Source of the DNA: UBA1738 sp045655325
GTDB lineage: Bacteria; Bacillota; Clostridia; UBA1381
Assembly: GCA_045655325.1 (NCBI GenBank)
Contig: JAZOOY010000047.1
Span: 1 to 47,311 of the forward strand
Reading direction: 5' to 3'
Length of the DNA: 47,311 nt
Position 1 is the stretch's first letter, and each line of letters starts with the position of its first letter. Made by a program: the position numbers and the translations under genes. Below the pieces are notes generated by a model. It searched no databases. It saw only the letters and a list, made by a program, of their open reading frames with translations, and was not told the origin of the DNA. This document shows positions 8,219 to 16,141 of the stretch, piece by piece.

Positions 8219-8938
8219 TTACATTATTTTCTTAAGATAATCTAAAGATTTATAGTTACGCTCCGTTTTTGAAGCTATATATTTCTCGGCCAGTTTGCAA
8301 AGCTCCTTTTTAACTTCATCGGACACTTCAAATGAGAAAATTTTGGCGTCTTCTTTTTGCAAAATGAATTTCAGTGCCTCATACACCCCACGCATAATTG
8401 GGTAATCGGTAGCCTTTTTGCAAGAGCTACACTTAACACCGCTTTCCATATCAAAAGCCTCGATATTATCTAGCCTTCCGCAAATAACGCAAGATGTGAC
8501 CTGTGGTTCATACCCCATATATTGCGCTATCTTTATTTCATAAACCGCTTTTGCAAGGTTTAAATCAGTATCCTTATAACTTATCACATACATTGTGTTT
8601 AAAAGCAATTTTAATACGTCCTGGTCGGCAGTACTAAAGGCATCTTTTGCAAGGTCCGACAAATAGTTTGCCAAAGAAAGCTTTGTTATGTCCTCACAAA
8701 TCGGGAAAAAGGCGTCCACCAAATCCATTTGCTCCATTCGGTAGATGTCGCCTTTTTTGCTTAAAACAAAATCTGCACAAGAAAACAAACGGATGCGGGT
8801 TTTACTTTTTCGGCTTCTTACGCCATAGCAGGACACAGAAATCACACCCAAACCATCCGCCAGGACAGTCATCATAGAGTTTGATTCACCGAAATCCCTG
8901 CATCTTGTGATGATGCCTCTTGTTTTAATGCTTTCCAT
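8219..8938 (-). CDS. recO: DNA repair protein RecO
   Basis: A 239-residue recombination mediator that helps RecA load on SSB-coated DNA in the RecFOR pathway. It opens with the RecO OB-fold pattern (KTRGIITRCRDFGESNSMMTVL), then a helical region, and carries two zinc-binding pairs, CVICG and CSSC, around residues 158-180. The ATG at 8938 lies inside the yqzL frame, so the two genes overlap by 67 bases and are translationally coupled. Position next to era is the standard Firmicutes arrangement. Confidence 0.94.
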   Translation of the reverse strand: MESIKTRGIITRCRDFGESNSMMTVLADGLGVISVSCYGVRSRKSKTRIRLFSCADFVLSKKGDIYRMEQMDLVDAFFPICEDITKLSLANYLSDLAKDAFSTADQDVLKLLLNTMYVISYKDTDLNLAKAVYEIKIAQYMGYEPQVTSCVICGRLDNIEAFDMESGVKCSSCKKATDYPIMRGVYEALKFILQKEDAKIFSFEVSDEVKKELCKLAEKYIASKTERNYKSLDYLKKIM

Positions 8939-9045
8939 TGATTATCCTCGTGTTTTTCGTTATCCCTGGTGGCACAGTACAAAAGATATGCATCAATATC
9001 CCCTGTTTTTTTAAATGCCTGCCAAGAAAGATTTTTCATCTCCAT
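8872..9045 (-). CDS. yqzL: YqzL-like small protein overlapping recO
   Basis: A 57-codon gene, easily missed because of its size. The frame begins MEMKNLSWQAFKKTGDIDAY and continues LLYCATRDNEKHE; the W-x-x-F-x-x-T-G-x-I-D-x-Y-L-L pattern is that of Bacillus YqzL, a small protein of unknown function encoded between era and recO. GGGGG lies seven bases before the ATG at 9045. The C-terminal 21 codons overlap recO in another frame, ending at a TGA at 8874-8872, so the protein is somewhat longer than usual for the family. Position, RBS and conserved motif all support a real gene. Confidence 0.8.
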   Translation of the reverse strand: MEMKNLSWQAFKKTGDIDAYLLYCATRDNEKHEDNQWKALKQEASSQDAGISVNQTL

Positions 9046-9114
9046 AAAATTACCCCCTGCGTTTTTATTTTTAGGTTAGGTAATTTAAAGAGGCTTTATA
9101 CTGTCACTTTTTGG

Positions 9115-10005
9115 TTATACTTCGTAACCGAAATTTTTTATCATTCTGTCGGAGTTTCTCCAGTCATTTTTAACTCGCACCCAAAGTTCCAGATACACCT
9201 TTTTATCCAGCATTTCTTCTATGTCAGCACGTGCCTTTTGTCCAATTTTCTTAAGCATTTCGCCATTTTTACCGATCACGATTCCCTTATGGCTTCCCTT
9301 TTCGCAGTAGATTACCGCATAAATTTTGGTAATATCTGAAAGCTCCTGCATCTTTTCAATTTCGATTGCAATGCCGTGTGGCACTTCCTTGTCTAAGAGC
9401 CAAAGCATCTTTTCACGGATAATTTCAGCCGCAATCTGTTTTTCTGGCTGGTCGGTTACCATATCTTCGTAATAGAACATAGGGCCTTCAGGTAATAGGT
9501 CTTCAATGTCCTTTAAAAGAAGGTCCGCTCCGTCCCCTGTTTTTGCAGAAAGCGGGATTATTGATGAAAATTCGTGAAGACTTGAATAGTCTGCAATGAT
9601 TGGTAAAAGGTCTTCCTTTTTAACTGCGTCAACCTTGTTTATAACTAAAATTGCAGGAACACCTGTTTTGTCAATGTTAAGTGCAATTTCTTTTTCCATT
9701 TCGTTTATAGGACGTGTTGCATCCACAACAAAAAGTACCACGTCCATTTCGTTCATAGACTCATTGGCAACCTTTACCATAAACTCACCAAGCTTGTTGT
9801 GTGGTCTGTGGATTCCAGGTGTATCGGTAAATACAATCTGGTAATCATCAGTTGTGTGGATTGCTAAGATTTTGTTTCTTGTTGTCTGTGGCTTGTTTGA
9901 AATGATTGCAATTTTCTGTCCTGCAATCAGGTTCAAAAGTGTTGATTTTCCTACGTTTGGCATACCGATTATTGCGGCAAAGCCTGACTTAAATTTATCT
10001 GTCAT
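9115..10005 (-). CDS. era: GTPase Era
   Basis: A 296-residue GTPase for 16S rRNA maturation and 30S assembly. G-domain motifs are intact: GMPNVGKS (14-21, P-loop), DTPGIHRP (G3) and NKVD (G4). The C-terminal KH domain binds the 3' end of 16S rRNA; its GSHKGIVIGKNGEMLKKIG segment is clear. The start codon lies 11 bases inside the dgkA frame with RBS GGAGG, so expression is coupled. It sits between dgkA and yqzL/recO as in Bacillus. Confidence 0.97.
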   Translation of the reverse strand: MTDKFKSGFAAIIGMPNVGKSTLLNLIAGQKIAIISNKPQTTRNKILAIHTTDDYQIVFTDTPGIHRPHNKLGEFMVKVANESMNEMDVVLFVVDATRPINEMEKEIALNIDKTGVPAILVINKVDAVKKEDLLPIIADYSSLHEFSSIIPLSAKTGDGADLLLKDIEDLLPEGPMFYYEDMVTDQPEKQIAAEIIREKMLWLLDKEVPHGIAIEIEKMQELSDITKIYAVIYCEKGSHKGIVIGKNGEMLKKIGQKARADIEEMLDKKVYLELWVRVKNDWRNSDRMIKNFGYEV

Positions 10006-10438
10006 TTTTTCCTCCGAATACTAAAAATACTATATCCAAAACTCCCAATATAAGGCTTGGGATTAAAATTCTAAAGTCCGTAAATATATGTACTAGGGTT
10101 GTGCCAATTTTTGTTAAATCACCAAAAAGGCACACGCCCACCAAAACTGCACCAATGCAAACAACAAGCACCGCTCCAGCTGAAGCGTCCTTTGAAAGTT
10201 TTGCAATGGGTTTTATTTCGCTTGTTGCAGTATCCACCGCTTTTTCCACGGCAGTATTCATAAGCTCTGCTGAAATCACAGAGAAGATACATAAAAGAAG
10301 TACTGCCCATTCCGCCCTGGAAATTCCGTAACATTTTGCAAAAACGCAAATAAGATTTGCAATCACAATATGAAAACGCAGGTGCGCTTCACTTCGGATT
10401 GCGGAAATTATTCCCTCTATGGCATAGCGAAAACTCAT
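9995..10438 (-). CDS. dgkA: Diacylglycerol/undecaprenol kinase family protein
   Basis: A 147-residue small integral membrane kinase with three predicted spans. The DgkA signature ELMNTAVEKAVD (58-69, with catalytic Glu and Asn residues) is followed by AKLSKDASAGAVLV. In Firmicutes this enzyme phosphorylates undecaprenol for lipid II carrier recycling. The C-terminus has an extra hydrophobic tail of about 35 residues beyond the core. The start lies one base after the ybeY stop and overlaps era at the other end. B. subtilis usually has cdd between dgkA and era; it is missing here. Confidence 0.92.
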   Translation of the reverse strand: MSFRYAIEGIISAIRSEAHLRFHIVIANLICVFAKCYGISRAEWAVLLLCIFSVISAELMNTAVEKAVDTATSEIKPIAKLSKDASAGAVLVVCIGAVLVGVCLFGDLTKIGTTLVHIFTDFRILIPSLILGVLDIVFLVFGGKNDR

Positions 10439-10439
10439 A

Positions 10440-10934
10440 TTACACCTCTCGTGTTATCCCTAGCTTTTCTAAAATTTCGTCTTGTTTTGTGAACATAATT
10501 CTTTCACCTTCAAGGTCATCCACATGGTCATAGCCCAAAAGGTGAAGCATTGAGTGTACTGTCAAAAACGCCATTTCACGAAGAAATGAATGGCCATACT
10601 CTTCTGCCTGAGCTTTTGCACGTTCTGCGGAAATCACGATGTCACCCAAAACTATAACGTCACCGTCCATATCATAGTCTGAATCTATAATGTTTCCGTC
10701 TTCATCAAAATAAAGCATCGGGAAAGACAGAACATCTGTCGGCATATTAAGGTTTCTTGTTTCATTATTTATTTCACGGATTGCTTCGTTGTCCACAATA
10801 GTAACACTTACTTCTGCATCAAAATCACAATTTTCATATTCAAGAGATGCTTCAATCACCTTTTTTATTGTGTTCTCAATTTCCTCGCTGATTTGGATTC
10901 CGTTTTGCTCGTTCTCTAGTATTATCCTTGTCAT
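10440..10934 (-). CDS. ybeY: rRNA maturation endoribonuclease YbeY
   Basis: A 164-residue zinc-dependent endoribonuclease for 16S rRNA 3'-end processing and ribosome quality control. The metal triad H127-x3-H131-x5-H137 lies in HSMLHLLGYDH, and PTDVLSFP is the other family signature. The frame stays open to 11051, but family alignment places the start at the ATG at 10934; the upstream codons are the phoH 3' end in another frame. It overlaps phoH by 59 bases, an unusually long overlap at the place where pgpH/yqfF normally sits. Confidence 0.94.
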   Translation of the reverse strand: MTRIILENEQNGIQISEEIENTIKKVIEASLEYENCDFDAEVSVTIVDNEAIREINNETRNLNMPTDVLSFPMLYFDEDGNIIDSDYDMDGDVIVLGDIVISAERAKAQAEEYGHSFLREMAFLTVHSMLHLLGYDHVDDLEGERIMFTKQDEILEKLGITREV

Positions 10935-11904
10935 TTTTTCTCTTTTTCTCCTGTTCAACATCGTATTTTTCGTATGCCTTAATGATCTTCTGTACCAATG
11001 GATGACGCACAACGTCCTTTTCGGTAAGGATTGTAAATTCAATATCCTCAACGTTTTTAAGAACCTTTTGTGCTACTTTAAGACCTGATTTTTTGCCATC
11101 AGGCAGGTCAACCTGTGTTATATCGCCTGTTACAACTGCACGTGAGCCGAAGCCTATTCTTGTTAAGAACATCTTCATTTGCTCAGGTGTTGTGTTCTGC
11201 GCTTCATCAAGGATTATAAATGCGTTATCTAAAGTTCTACCACGCATATAAGCAAGCGGTGCAACTTCAATCATGCCTCGCTCCTGATAACGGCTGAAAC
11301 CCTCACCGCCAAGCATTTCGTACATTCCGTCATACAGCGGTCTTAGATACGGGTCAACCTTGTTCTGCAAATCACCTGGTAAGAATCCCAGCTTTTCACC
11401 CGCTTCAACGGCAGGTCTGGTCAGGATAATTCGGTTAACTTCCTTATTGCGAAGTGCTGTAACTGCCTTTGCAACAGCAAGGTAGGTTTTACCTGTTCCC
11501 GCAGGTCCTATACCAAACACGATAGTGTTGTTATCTATAGCCTCGATATATTTTTTCTGACCAAGGGTTTTTGTTTTAATAGGCGTTCCTCTGTGGCTTA
11601 CCGCAATACAGTCTTCTCCCAAAAGTTTTAAATCAACTCCGCCGTTTTCCTGTACCATTGTTATGGCATAAAGGATTTTCTGCTCGTCAATTTCTTCGCC
11701 ACGCTCCAAAATCTTCAAAAGTATGCCTATAACTTCACTTGCCTTGTCAAGGTTATCTTCTTCGCCTGTTATCTTTATGGCATTGTCACGGGAAGTTATC
11801 CCAACAGTAAGTCCCTTTTCCAAAAGCTTTAAATTACTGTCAAAACTGCCGAACAATTCCTGCAGGTCAATCTCCCCTGGTAGTTCTATCTGTCGTTGGT
11901 TCAA
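10876..11904 (-). CDS. phoH: PhoH-family ATPase (YbeZ-like)
   Basis: A 342-residue cytoplasmic NTPase. An N-terminal KH-like region (about 1-80) precedes the ATPase core with the P-loop GPAGTGKT (133-140) and Walker B region FIILDEAQNTT. PhoH proteins pair genetically with YbeY and are thought to act in RNA processing. The start is TTG at 11904 with GAGGTG eight bases before it, and overlaps the yqfD 3' end by 38 bases. The last 30 residues are a charged tail rich in Arg, Lys, Asp and Asn, encoded largely in the overlap with ybeY. Confidence 0.94.
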   Translation of the reverse strand: MNQRQIELPGEIDLQELFGSFDSNLKLLEKGLTVGITSRDNAIKITGEEDNLDKASEVIGILLKILERGEEIDEQKILYAITMVQENGGVDLKLLGEDCIAVSHRGTPIKTKTLGQKKYIEAIDNNTIVFGIGPAGTGKTYLAVAKAVTALRNKEVNRIILTRPAVEAGEKLGFLPGDLQNKVDPYLRPLYDGMYEMLGGEGFSRYQERGMIEVAPLAYMRGRTLDNAFIILDEAQNTTPEQMKMFLTRIGFGSRAVVTGDITQVDLPDGKKSGLKVAQKVLKNVEDIEFTILTEKDVVRHPLVQKIIKAYEKYDVEQEKKRKNDKDNTRERAKRNPNQRGN

Positions 11905-13087
11905 CTTGTGTCACCTCATCAATTCGTTTTTCTGTTCCTATTTCTTCTATAAAATTCATTATAACCGTTACTTTAACGGTTTCTTCGTCTATCTTTTCCG
12001 TTTCGGTTTTCTTGCTGATAAGCTCCGATGCGAATAATAGTTCCTTTGATATTTCCTTTTCCAGCTCCTTTTGGGCAAAGTCTACCGTAGCATCAAAGGA
12101 AATCGGCTCTTTTTCTTCAAAATACTCTTTTGCAGTTTTAACCGAAACACCAATTCCCAAATAGTTATCTGCTATTTTAAGGTCATAGTTTTTTTCATCC
12201 AAGTCATAAGCGTCAAAGCTTACATCTTCCTTTATATAAAGCGGAATATCAAGGCCAAAAAGCCGTACTCGCACCTTATGCCGTTTTCTGCCTGTATATT
12301 TTTTGTAGCAATAAGCCTGCTTATATACGCCAGAGCGTATATGCTCCGTTTCCGCCTTTACACTTCCCGATGCGTGTACCTGATACCCCGGCTTATCCTC
12401 AAACTGATACGTTCCCGAAATTATGGTATCCCCCGGTGCAACCATTTGGTTTTCTGTGGCTATGCATCTGCCTCTTATGGTGGTTATGCTTTTTATAAGT
12501 CCGCTCCGTGATGCTATAATATCGCAAGGCACATCAGGGTCAAAAACCTCCGGCGGGATTATGTTCTCACGCACCTTTACCACCGCTTTAGTGCCCTTAA
12601 CATATACCCAAACCCAAGCGATATCGTCGGTATTGTTTAAAATGATATCCTTCATTTCATAGCCGGACTTTAAGTTTATTTTAAGCATGCCACGCCTGAT
12701 GCCTGCCTTATGAACTGCATCTTCAAGCTTTTTAATGTCGGTGTGGTCCACACCTTCATAGTTTATATCCCACACAAACTGCGAACTCAAAGCAAGTAGC
12801 ACCAGGAATAAAATCATTCCCGCAAGAAATGTTTTTCGTGTTCTTTTAAGCCAGAACCAAAGCCCGCATTTTTTCAAAATATGCACCCTACACTTTGGTT
12901 TAAAGTCTTTCAGCAAATGAAAGTCACAGGCAAATATTTTGACTCTTATTTCATCGCCTAAGGTTATGGTTTCCAAAATTTTTACTCCGTTTTTTCCCAA
13001 ACGACTTAAAAACTCTTCTTTATTATAACCCTTTATTGATAGTATAACATAACCTTTTAAAAAATGGAAGATTTTTATTAAAAACAA
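11867..13087 (-). CDS. yqfD: Sporulation protein YqfD
   Basis: A 406-residue sporulation membrane protein. The N-terminal cytoplasmic domain (1-80; GYVILSIKGYNKEEFLSRL) is followed by one transmembrane helix (about 86-106) and a large extracytoplasmic domain rich in beta strands (IIASRSGLIKSITTIRGR, VAPGDTIISG). In B. subtilis YqfD is made in the mother cell and is required for efficient sporulation. The start is TTG at 13087 with GGAGG ten bases upstream; a nearer GTG is out of frame and stops after three codons. It follows yqfC by 15 bases. Confidence 0.92.
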   Translation of the reverse strand: MFLIKIFHFLKGYVILSIKGYNKEEFLSRLGKNGVKILETITLGDEIRVKIFACDFHLLKDFKPKCRVHILKKCGLWFWLKRTRKTFLAGMILFLVLLALSSQFVWDINYEGVDHTDIKKLEDAVHKAGIRRGMLKINLKSGYEMKDIILNNTDDIAWVWVYVKGTKAVVKVRENIIPPEVFDPDVPCDIIASRSGLIKSITTIRGRCIATENQMVAPGDTIISGTYQFEDKPGYQVHASGSVKAETEHIRSGVYKQAYCYKKYTGRKRHKVRVRLFGLDIPLYIKEDVSFDAYDLDEKNYDLKIADNYLGIGVSVKTAKEYFEEKEPISFDATVDFAQKELEKEISKELLFASELISKKTETEKIDEETVKVTVIMNFIEEIGTEKRIDEVTQVEPTTDRTTRGD

Positions 13088-13102
13088 TTCACAAAAACCT
13101 CC

Positions 13103-13369
13103 CTAAATTAGCTTTACCGAGTCAATTTCACCGGACACCACGATATTTTCTTCGCCAATTACCTTAATTTCGAAATTTTTACCCCAGATATCTATAACAC
13201 CGCCTTGGTATTTAAGACGTATATTATCCTTTTTATAGTCAAGTAATGCTATGTAATTTTCCACGTGTACCCTTTCTTTTCCCACAATGGTTATTTTGGG
13301 GATATTAAGCATTGCTTCCGGCGGAATTTCAAGTACTTCTGAAATTTTTCTTGCTATATCCAAACCCAA
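13103..13369 (-). CDS. yqfC: YabP/YqfC-family sporulation protein
   Basis: An 88-residue soluble protein of the YabP/YqfC family, found with YqfD in spore formers; its molecular role is unknown. Typical features are the N-terminal helix (ARKISEVLEIPPEAML), PKITIVGKERVHVENY and a beta-rich C-terminal half with LKYQGGVIDIWGKNF. The reading frame opens with TTG at 13369, only three bases after AAGGAG; a second TTG at 13363 has the better nine-base spacing and may be the true start. It is divergent from ylbJ. Confidence 0.87.
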   Translation of the reverse strand: MGLDIARKISEVLEIPPEAMLNIPKITIVGKERVHVENYIALLDYKKDNIRLKYQGGVIDIWGKNFEIKVIGEENIVVSGEIDSVKLI

Positions 13370-13394
13370 TCACTCCTTATGAAAATTATATGCT

Positions 13395-13421
13395 ATATTT
13401 TTTTAGGTGATGTCATAAAGT
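13395..13421 (+). promoter_or_regulatory. Candidate sigma-E promoter of ylbJ
   Basis: ATATT (13395-13399), 14-base spacer, CATAAAGT (13414-13421). This fits the sporulation sigma-E pattern of xATATT and CATAxxxT, and ylbJ is a sigma-E gene in B. subtilis. The RBS GGAGG starts only eight bases after the -10, so the leader would be very short. Confidence 0.45.
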
Positions 13422-13442
13422 GGATACTGGAGGTGATTTAAT

Positions 13443-14531
13443 TTGAAACGTGCTATCCCTTACCTTTTGGTGGCGTATATCGGTCTGATGATTTTGATTT
13501 ATCCCCAAAATGCAATTATGTCCGCAAAGTCGGGGCTGAATCTTTGTTATGAAGTGATTATACCATCTCTTTTTCCTTTTTTTATATGTTCGGGTCTTTT
13601 GATATATTCAGGGTTTACCAAAGTTCTTGCTAAAATTTCAGGGCCACTTATGAAGCCTTTATTCAACGTAGGTGGTTCAGGTAGTACTGCCCTTGTTTTA
13701 GGCGTCGTAAGCGGATATCCCCTTGGCGCTTTAACCGCCTGTCAGCTTTATGAGTCAGGATACTTATCCAAAACCGAAACCGAAAGGCTTCTTGCATTTT
13801 GTAATAATTCGGGACCACTTTTCATCCTTGGTGCAGTTGGCTCTGCCATTTATTCAAGCGGAAAAATAGGTGTGGTTCTATATATCTCGCACATCCTTTC
13901 AACGCTTTTGGTAGGGTTTTTATTCAGGTTTTACGCCAAGGATAAACACACAGCGCCAACCTACTCCATAAACCAAGCTGAAGACGGATTTTCGCAAGTG
14001 TTTTCAAAAGTTCTTGCAAGCTCTATTAACAGTATCCTGACAGTTTCGGGTGCAGTAATATTTTTTGCAGTGATTTCAGGAATTGTTACTACGGGGCTAC
14101 CTTTTACAGATAGCGTAAAATCTTTTATAACTGGAATTTTAGAGCTATCAGGCGGTACAAAGGCCATAAGCCAAACGGCACTTCCTGTAACCATAAAACT
14201 TACTCTTTCCGCATTTGTGGTAGGGTTTGCAGGGATTTGCGTACACATTCAGGTGGCGGCAATAGTGGCAAAATACCACCTTTCATTAGTTCCGTATCTT
14301 ATCGGAAAATTTCTGCACGGGTTATTTTCTGCAGGGCTGACCTACCTTTATTTCTACACCTTTCCGCCAAAGATTTCGGTGTTTAAAAACACATCAGCAG
14401 TTATGTCTGCGGGGTTTTGTATGAGCTCTATGTATTCTGTTATAAACATTCTGTTCTTTGTTATTTTGGGGATTCTTGTTATAACATTTACAACTATGGG
14501 CATAAGGCTATATTCAAAACAAAATAAATAA
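13443..14531 (+). CDS. ylbJ: Sporulation integral membrane protein YlbJ
   Basis: A 362-residue polytopic membrane protein of the YlbJ group (nucleoside-recognition 'gate' domain superfamily), with eight to nine predicted spans. Diagnostic stretches are IPSLFPFFICSGLLIYSG, GVVSGYPLGA and LAFCNNSGPLFILGAVG. In B. subtilis YlbJ is a mother-cell protein needed for spore cortex formation, and its gating fold suggests a transporter, though no substrate is established. The start is TTG at 13443 with GGAGGTG eight bases upstream. A candidate sigma-E promoter lies directly before it. Confidence 0.92.
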   Translation: MKRAIPYLLVAYIGLMILIYPQNAIMSAKSGLNLCYEVIIPSLFPFFICSGLLIYSGFTKVLAKISGPLMKPLFNVGGSGSTALVLGVVSGYPLGALTACQLYESGYLSKTETERLLAFCNNSGPLFILGAVGSAIYSSGKIGVVLYISHILSTLLVGFLFRFYAKDKHTAPTYSINQAEDGFSQVFSKVLASSINSILTVSGAVIFFAVISGIVTTGLPFTDSVKSFITGILELSGGTKAISQTALPVTIKLTLSAFVVGFAGICVHIQVAAIVAKYHLSLVPYLIGKFLHGLFSAGLTYLYFYTFPPKISVFKNTSAVMSAGFCMSSMYSVINILFFVILGILVITFTTMGIRLYSKQNK

Positions 14532-14532
14532 C

Positions 14533-14567
14533 AAAAAAAGGGACATATGGCATTGCCATATAGTCCC
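14533..14567 (-). terminator. Terminator after the zinc-ribbon gene
   Basis: The hairpin arms around 14540-14551 and 14555-14567 pair (GGGAC/GTCCC and ATATGGC/GCCATAT, one bulged base). A run of seven T follows on the minus strand (14539-14533). On the plus strand there is no T-run, so ylbJ transcription would stop poorly here. Confidence 0.7.
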
Positions 14568-14598
14568 TAAAAATTCAGTTTATCTCAAAAGCAAGAGA

Positions 14599-14871
14599 TT
14601 ATTCCTTATTTTTTTCAAAACATTCACTGCAATAAACAGGTCTGTCGTTCTTTGGTAAGAATGGAACTTTGTCTACCTTACCGCAGCTTGCGCATGTGAT
14701 TTCATACATTTCTCTATTCTGCTTTAGGCTGTTCTTTCTTGCAATTCTGCAATCCTTACAGCGAATAGGCTCATTCTGAAATCCTTTCTCTGCATAAAAT
14801 TCCTGTTCACCTGCAGAGAAAATAAATTCCTGACCACAGTCCTTACAGATTAAAGTTTTGTCTTCGTACAT
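14599..14871 (-). CDS. Zinc-ribbon protein (zf-trcl-like plus CxxC domain)
   Basis: A 90-residue protein with four CxxC pairs: CKDC, CKDC, CASC and CSEC, enough for two zinc ribbons. The first half (MYEDKTLICKDCGQEFIFSAGEQEFYAEKGF) matches the small 'probable zinc-ribbon' family common in Clostridia; its function is unknown, with nucleic acid or protein binding likely. I chose the ATG at 14871 because GAGGG lies upstream and the family starts M-[FY]-E-D-K; the 21 extra codons to 14934 run into the structured 3' region of sigH. It follows sigH and may share its transcript. Confidence 0.85.
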   Translation of the reverse strand: MYEDKTLICKDCGQEFIFSAGEQEFYAEKGFQNEPIRCKDCRIARKNSLKQNREMYEITCASCGKVDKVPFLPKNDRPVYCSECFEKNKE

Positions 14872-14914
14872 TTTTTGGTCCCTCACTTTAGAATTAGTTA
14901 AAAAAATTTCTTTT

Positions 14915-14979
14915 CCGCACAAAGGGATTTGCACCCTTATGAAGCTATAAGGCTTTGCTTTAACTTAAGCTATATGCGG
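14915..14979 (-). other. Structured, tRNA-like segment just after the sigH stop
   Basis: Directly after the sigH stop, a 7-bp outer stem (14979-14973 with 14921-14915, including one G-T pair) encloses three possible hairpins: GCTT/AAGC, CCTTAT/ATAAGG and AAGGG/CCCTT. The last has a seven-base loop TGCAAAT resembling a tRNA T-loop. The second and third hairpins share bases, so they exclude each other. At 65 bases, with no GG in the D-like loop and no clear anticodon arm, it is not a functional tRNA. A 3' UTR structure or a tRNA remnant fits best. Confidence 0.35.
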
Positions 14980-15588
14980 TTATTTTAGCTCGGATAACAG
15001 CTTCTTTTTTATTCTGCAAAGGGCGTTATCAATTGACTTCACCGGCTTTTGCATCAAGCCTGCTATTTCCTCGTAAGACAACCCTTGAGTATAGTACATA
15101 AACACCTGCATTTCCATTTTGCTAAGTGCCTTTGTAATCTTGCACTCAATATTTTCAAGGTTTTCCTGGCTTATTACGATATCCTCAGGATTTTCTGCTT
15201 CCATCACGCCTTCAAACGCTTCCTCGTTTTCAAATTCCTCCGGTTTATCAAGAGAAATATAGGAATTTAAAGGTCCGTGCTTTTTTCGTGTCGCTGCCTT
15301 AATTGCTGTAATAATCTGTCTGGAAATGCAAATTCCCGCGAAGTGCTTAAAAGAACAGTCCATAGATGGATTGTATTCCTGTGCCGCTTTGTAAAGACCA
15401 ATCAAGCCTTCCTGCGCCACGTCATCCTTATCAGCACCTACCAAAAAATATGTATTCGCCTTTGAATACACGTAGTTTCTGTATCTGGCAATTATATGGT
15501 TTAATGCCGCTTCATTTCCCTTTTGGCTAGCCTCTACACATTCTTCATCAGAGAGTGCATAAAGGTCTTCATAACCCGATTTTGCCAC
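14980..15588 (-). CDS. sigH: RNA polymerase sigma factor SigH (Spo0H)
   Basis: A 202-residue sigma-70-family factor for the transition from growth to sporulation. Region 2 is clear (IIARYRNYVYSKANTYFLVGADKDDVAQEGLIGLYKAAQEY), and region 4 is the C-terminal helix-turn-helix (LSYEEIAGLMQKPVKSIDNALCRIKKKL). Length and the 'ADxDDVxQEGxIGLYKA' pattern match Spo0H. The start is GTG at 15588 with GGAGG eight bases before it. A long leader (about 60 bases) follows a strong sigma-A-type promoter. The usual rpmG-secE-nusG followers are not present downstream. Confidence 0.94.
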   Translation of the reverse strand: MAKSGYEDLYALSDEECVEASQKGNEAALNHIIARYRNYVYSKANTYFLVGADKDDVAQEGLIGLYKAAQEYNPSMDCSFKHFAGICISRQIITAIKAATRKKHGPLNSYISLDKPEEFENEEAFEGVMEAENPEDIVISQENLENIECKITKALSKMEMQVFMYYTQGLSYEEIAGLMQKPVKSIDNALCRIKKKLLSELK

Positions 15589-15651
15589 CTAAAAAACCTC
15601 CACGTATATTTGTCTTGCAAGTTACTCCTTGCTAGCTTATACTACCATTTT

Positions 15652-15681
15652 ATTTTACCATAAATTAAGACATTATGTCAA
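15652..15681 (-). promoter_or_regulatory. Sigma-A-type promoter of sigH
   Basis: Minus strand TTGACA (15681-15676), 18-base spacer, TAAAAT (15657-15652). The leader contains a short hairpin GCAAG/CTTGC around 15617-15632. Confidence 0.6.
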
Positions 15682-15786
15682 TATACTTTTATATGCTTTT
15701 AACAGTAATCCATAAAAGAACTTATATTTCATTGTGCATTTTAACTAACATTTCCCCTGCTTTTTCTTCCAAACAAGACATAAACA

Positions 15787-15815
15787 TTGATTTTAAATCT
15801 TTCTTATGATATACT
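15787..15815 (+). promoter_or_regulatory. Sigma-A-type promoter of the small membrane protein
   Basis: TTGATT (15787-15792), 17-base spacer, TATACT (15810-15815), about 33 bases before the ATG at 15849. Confidence 0.6.
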
Positions 15816-15848
15816 TATCTAAAGTTATGAAAAAGTGAGGCATTTTTT

Positions 15849-16139
15849 ATGAAAATAGAAAAGATTTTTGGCACAAAATACGGCGGACTTATTTTTAGTC
15901 TTTTATCGGGTTTGGCATACTTTATTGTTATTTTAAATTTTATACTTGGTGCAGATAGCAAGGCAGGACTTTTAGGATTTTTCTTTGCTCCTGCAATCAT
16001 CTGCGGTGCAGCACTTGTGCTATTTAAAATGATACGTCAATTTTTAGAAAACGAAGAATTTAACAAAGCTAATATCGTTGGGATACTTCACGTAATCTTA
16101 ATGGTTATAAGTGTTGTATTTTTAATAGCTATGATATAA
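15849..16139 (+). CDS. Small membrane protein of unknown function
   Basis: A 96-residue protein with three predicted membrane spans (about 13-32, 40-60 and 75-95) and a short charged loop (RQFLENEEFNKAN) between the second and third. I recognise no family. It is a complete stand-alone gene on the plus strand between two minus-strand units, with a good promoter, RBS (GTGAGG) and terminator. The isolated position gives no hint of function. Confidence 0.75.
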   Translation: MKIEKIFGTKYGGLIFSLLSGLAYFIVILNFILGADSKAGLLGFFFAPAIICGAALVLFKMIRQFLENEEFNKANIVGILHVILMVISVVFLIAMI

Positions 16140-16141
16140 AC

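Noticed and set aside
10934..11051. A longer YbeY starting at 11051
   Set aside because: The extra 39 codons are the phoH coding sequence in another frame, and the family starts at the ATG at 10934.
14915..14979. A functional tRNA after sigH
   Set aside because: Too short at 65 bases, no GG in the D-like loop, no normal anticodon stem, and overlapping stems; kept only as a tRNA-like structure.
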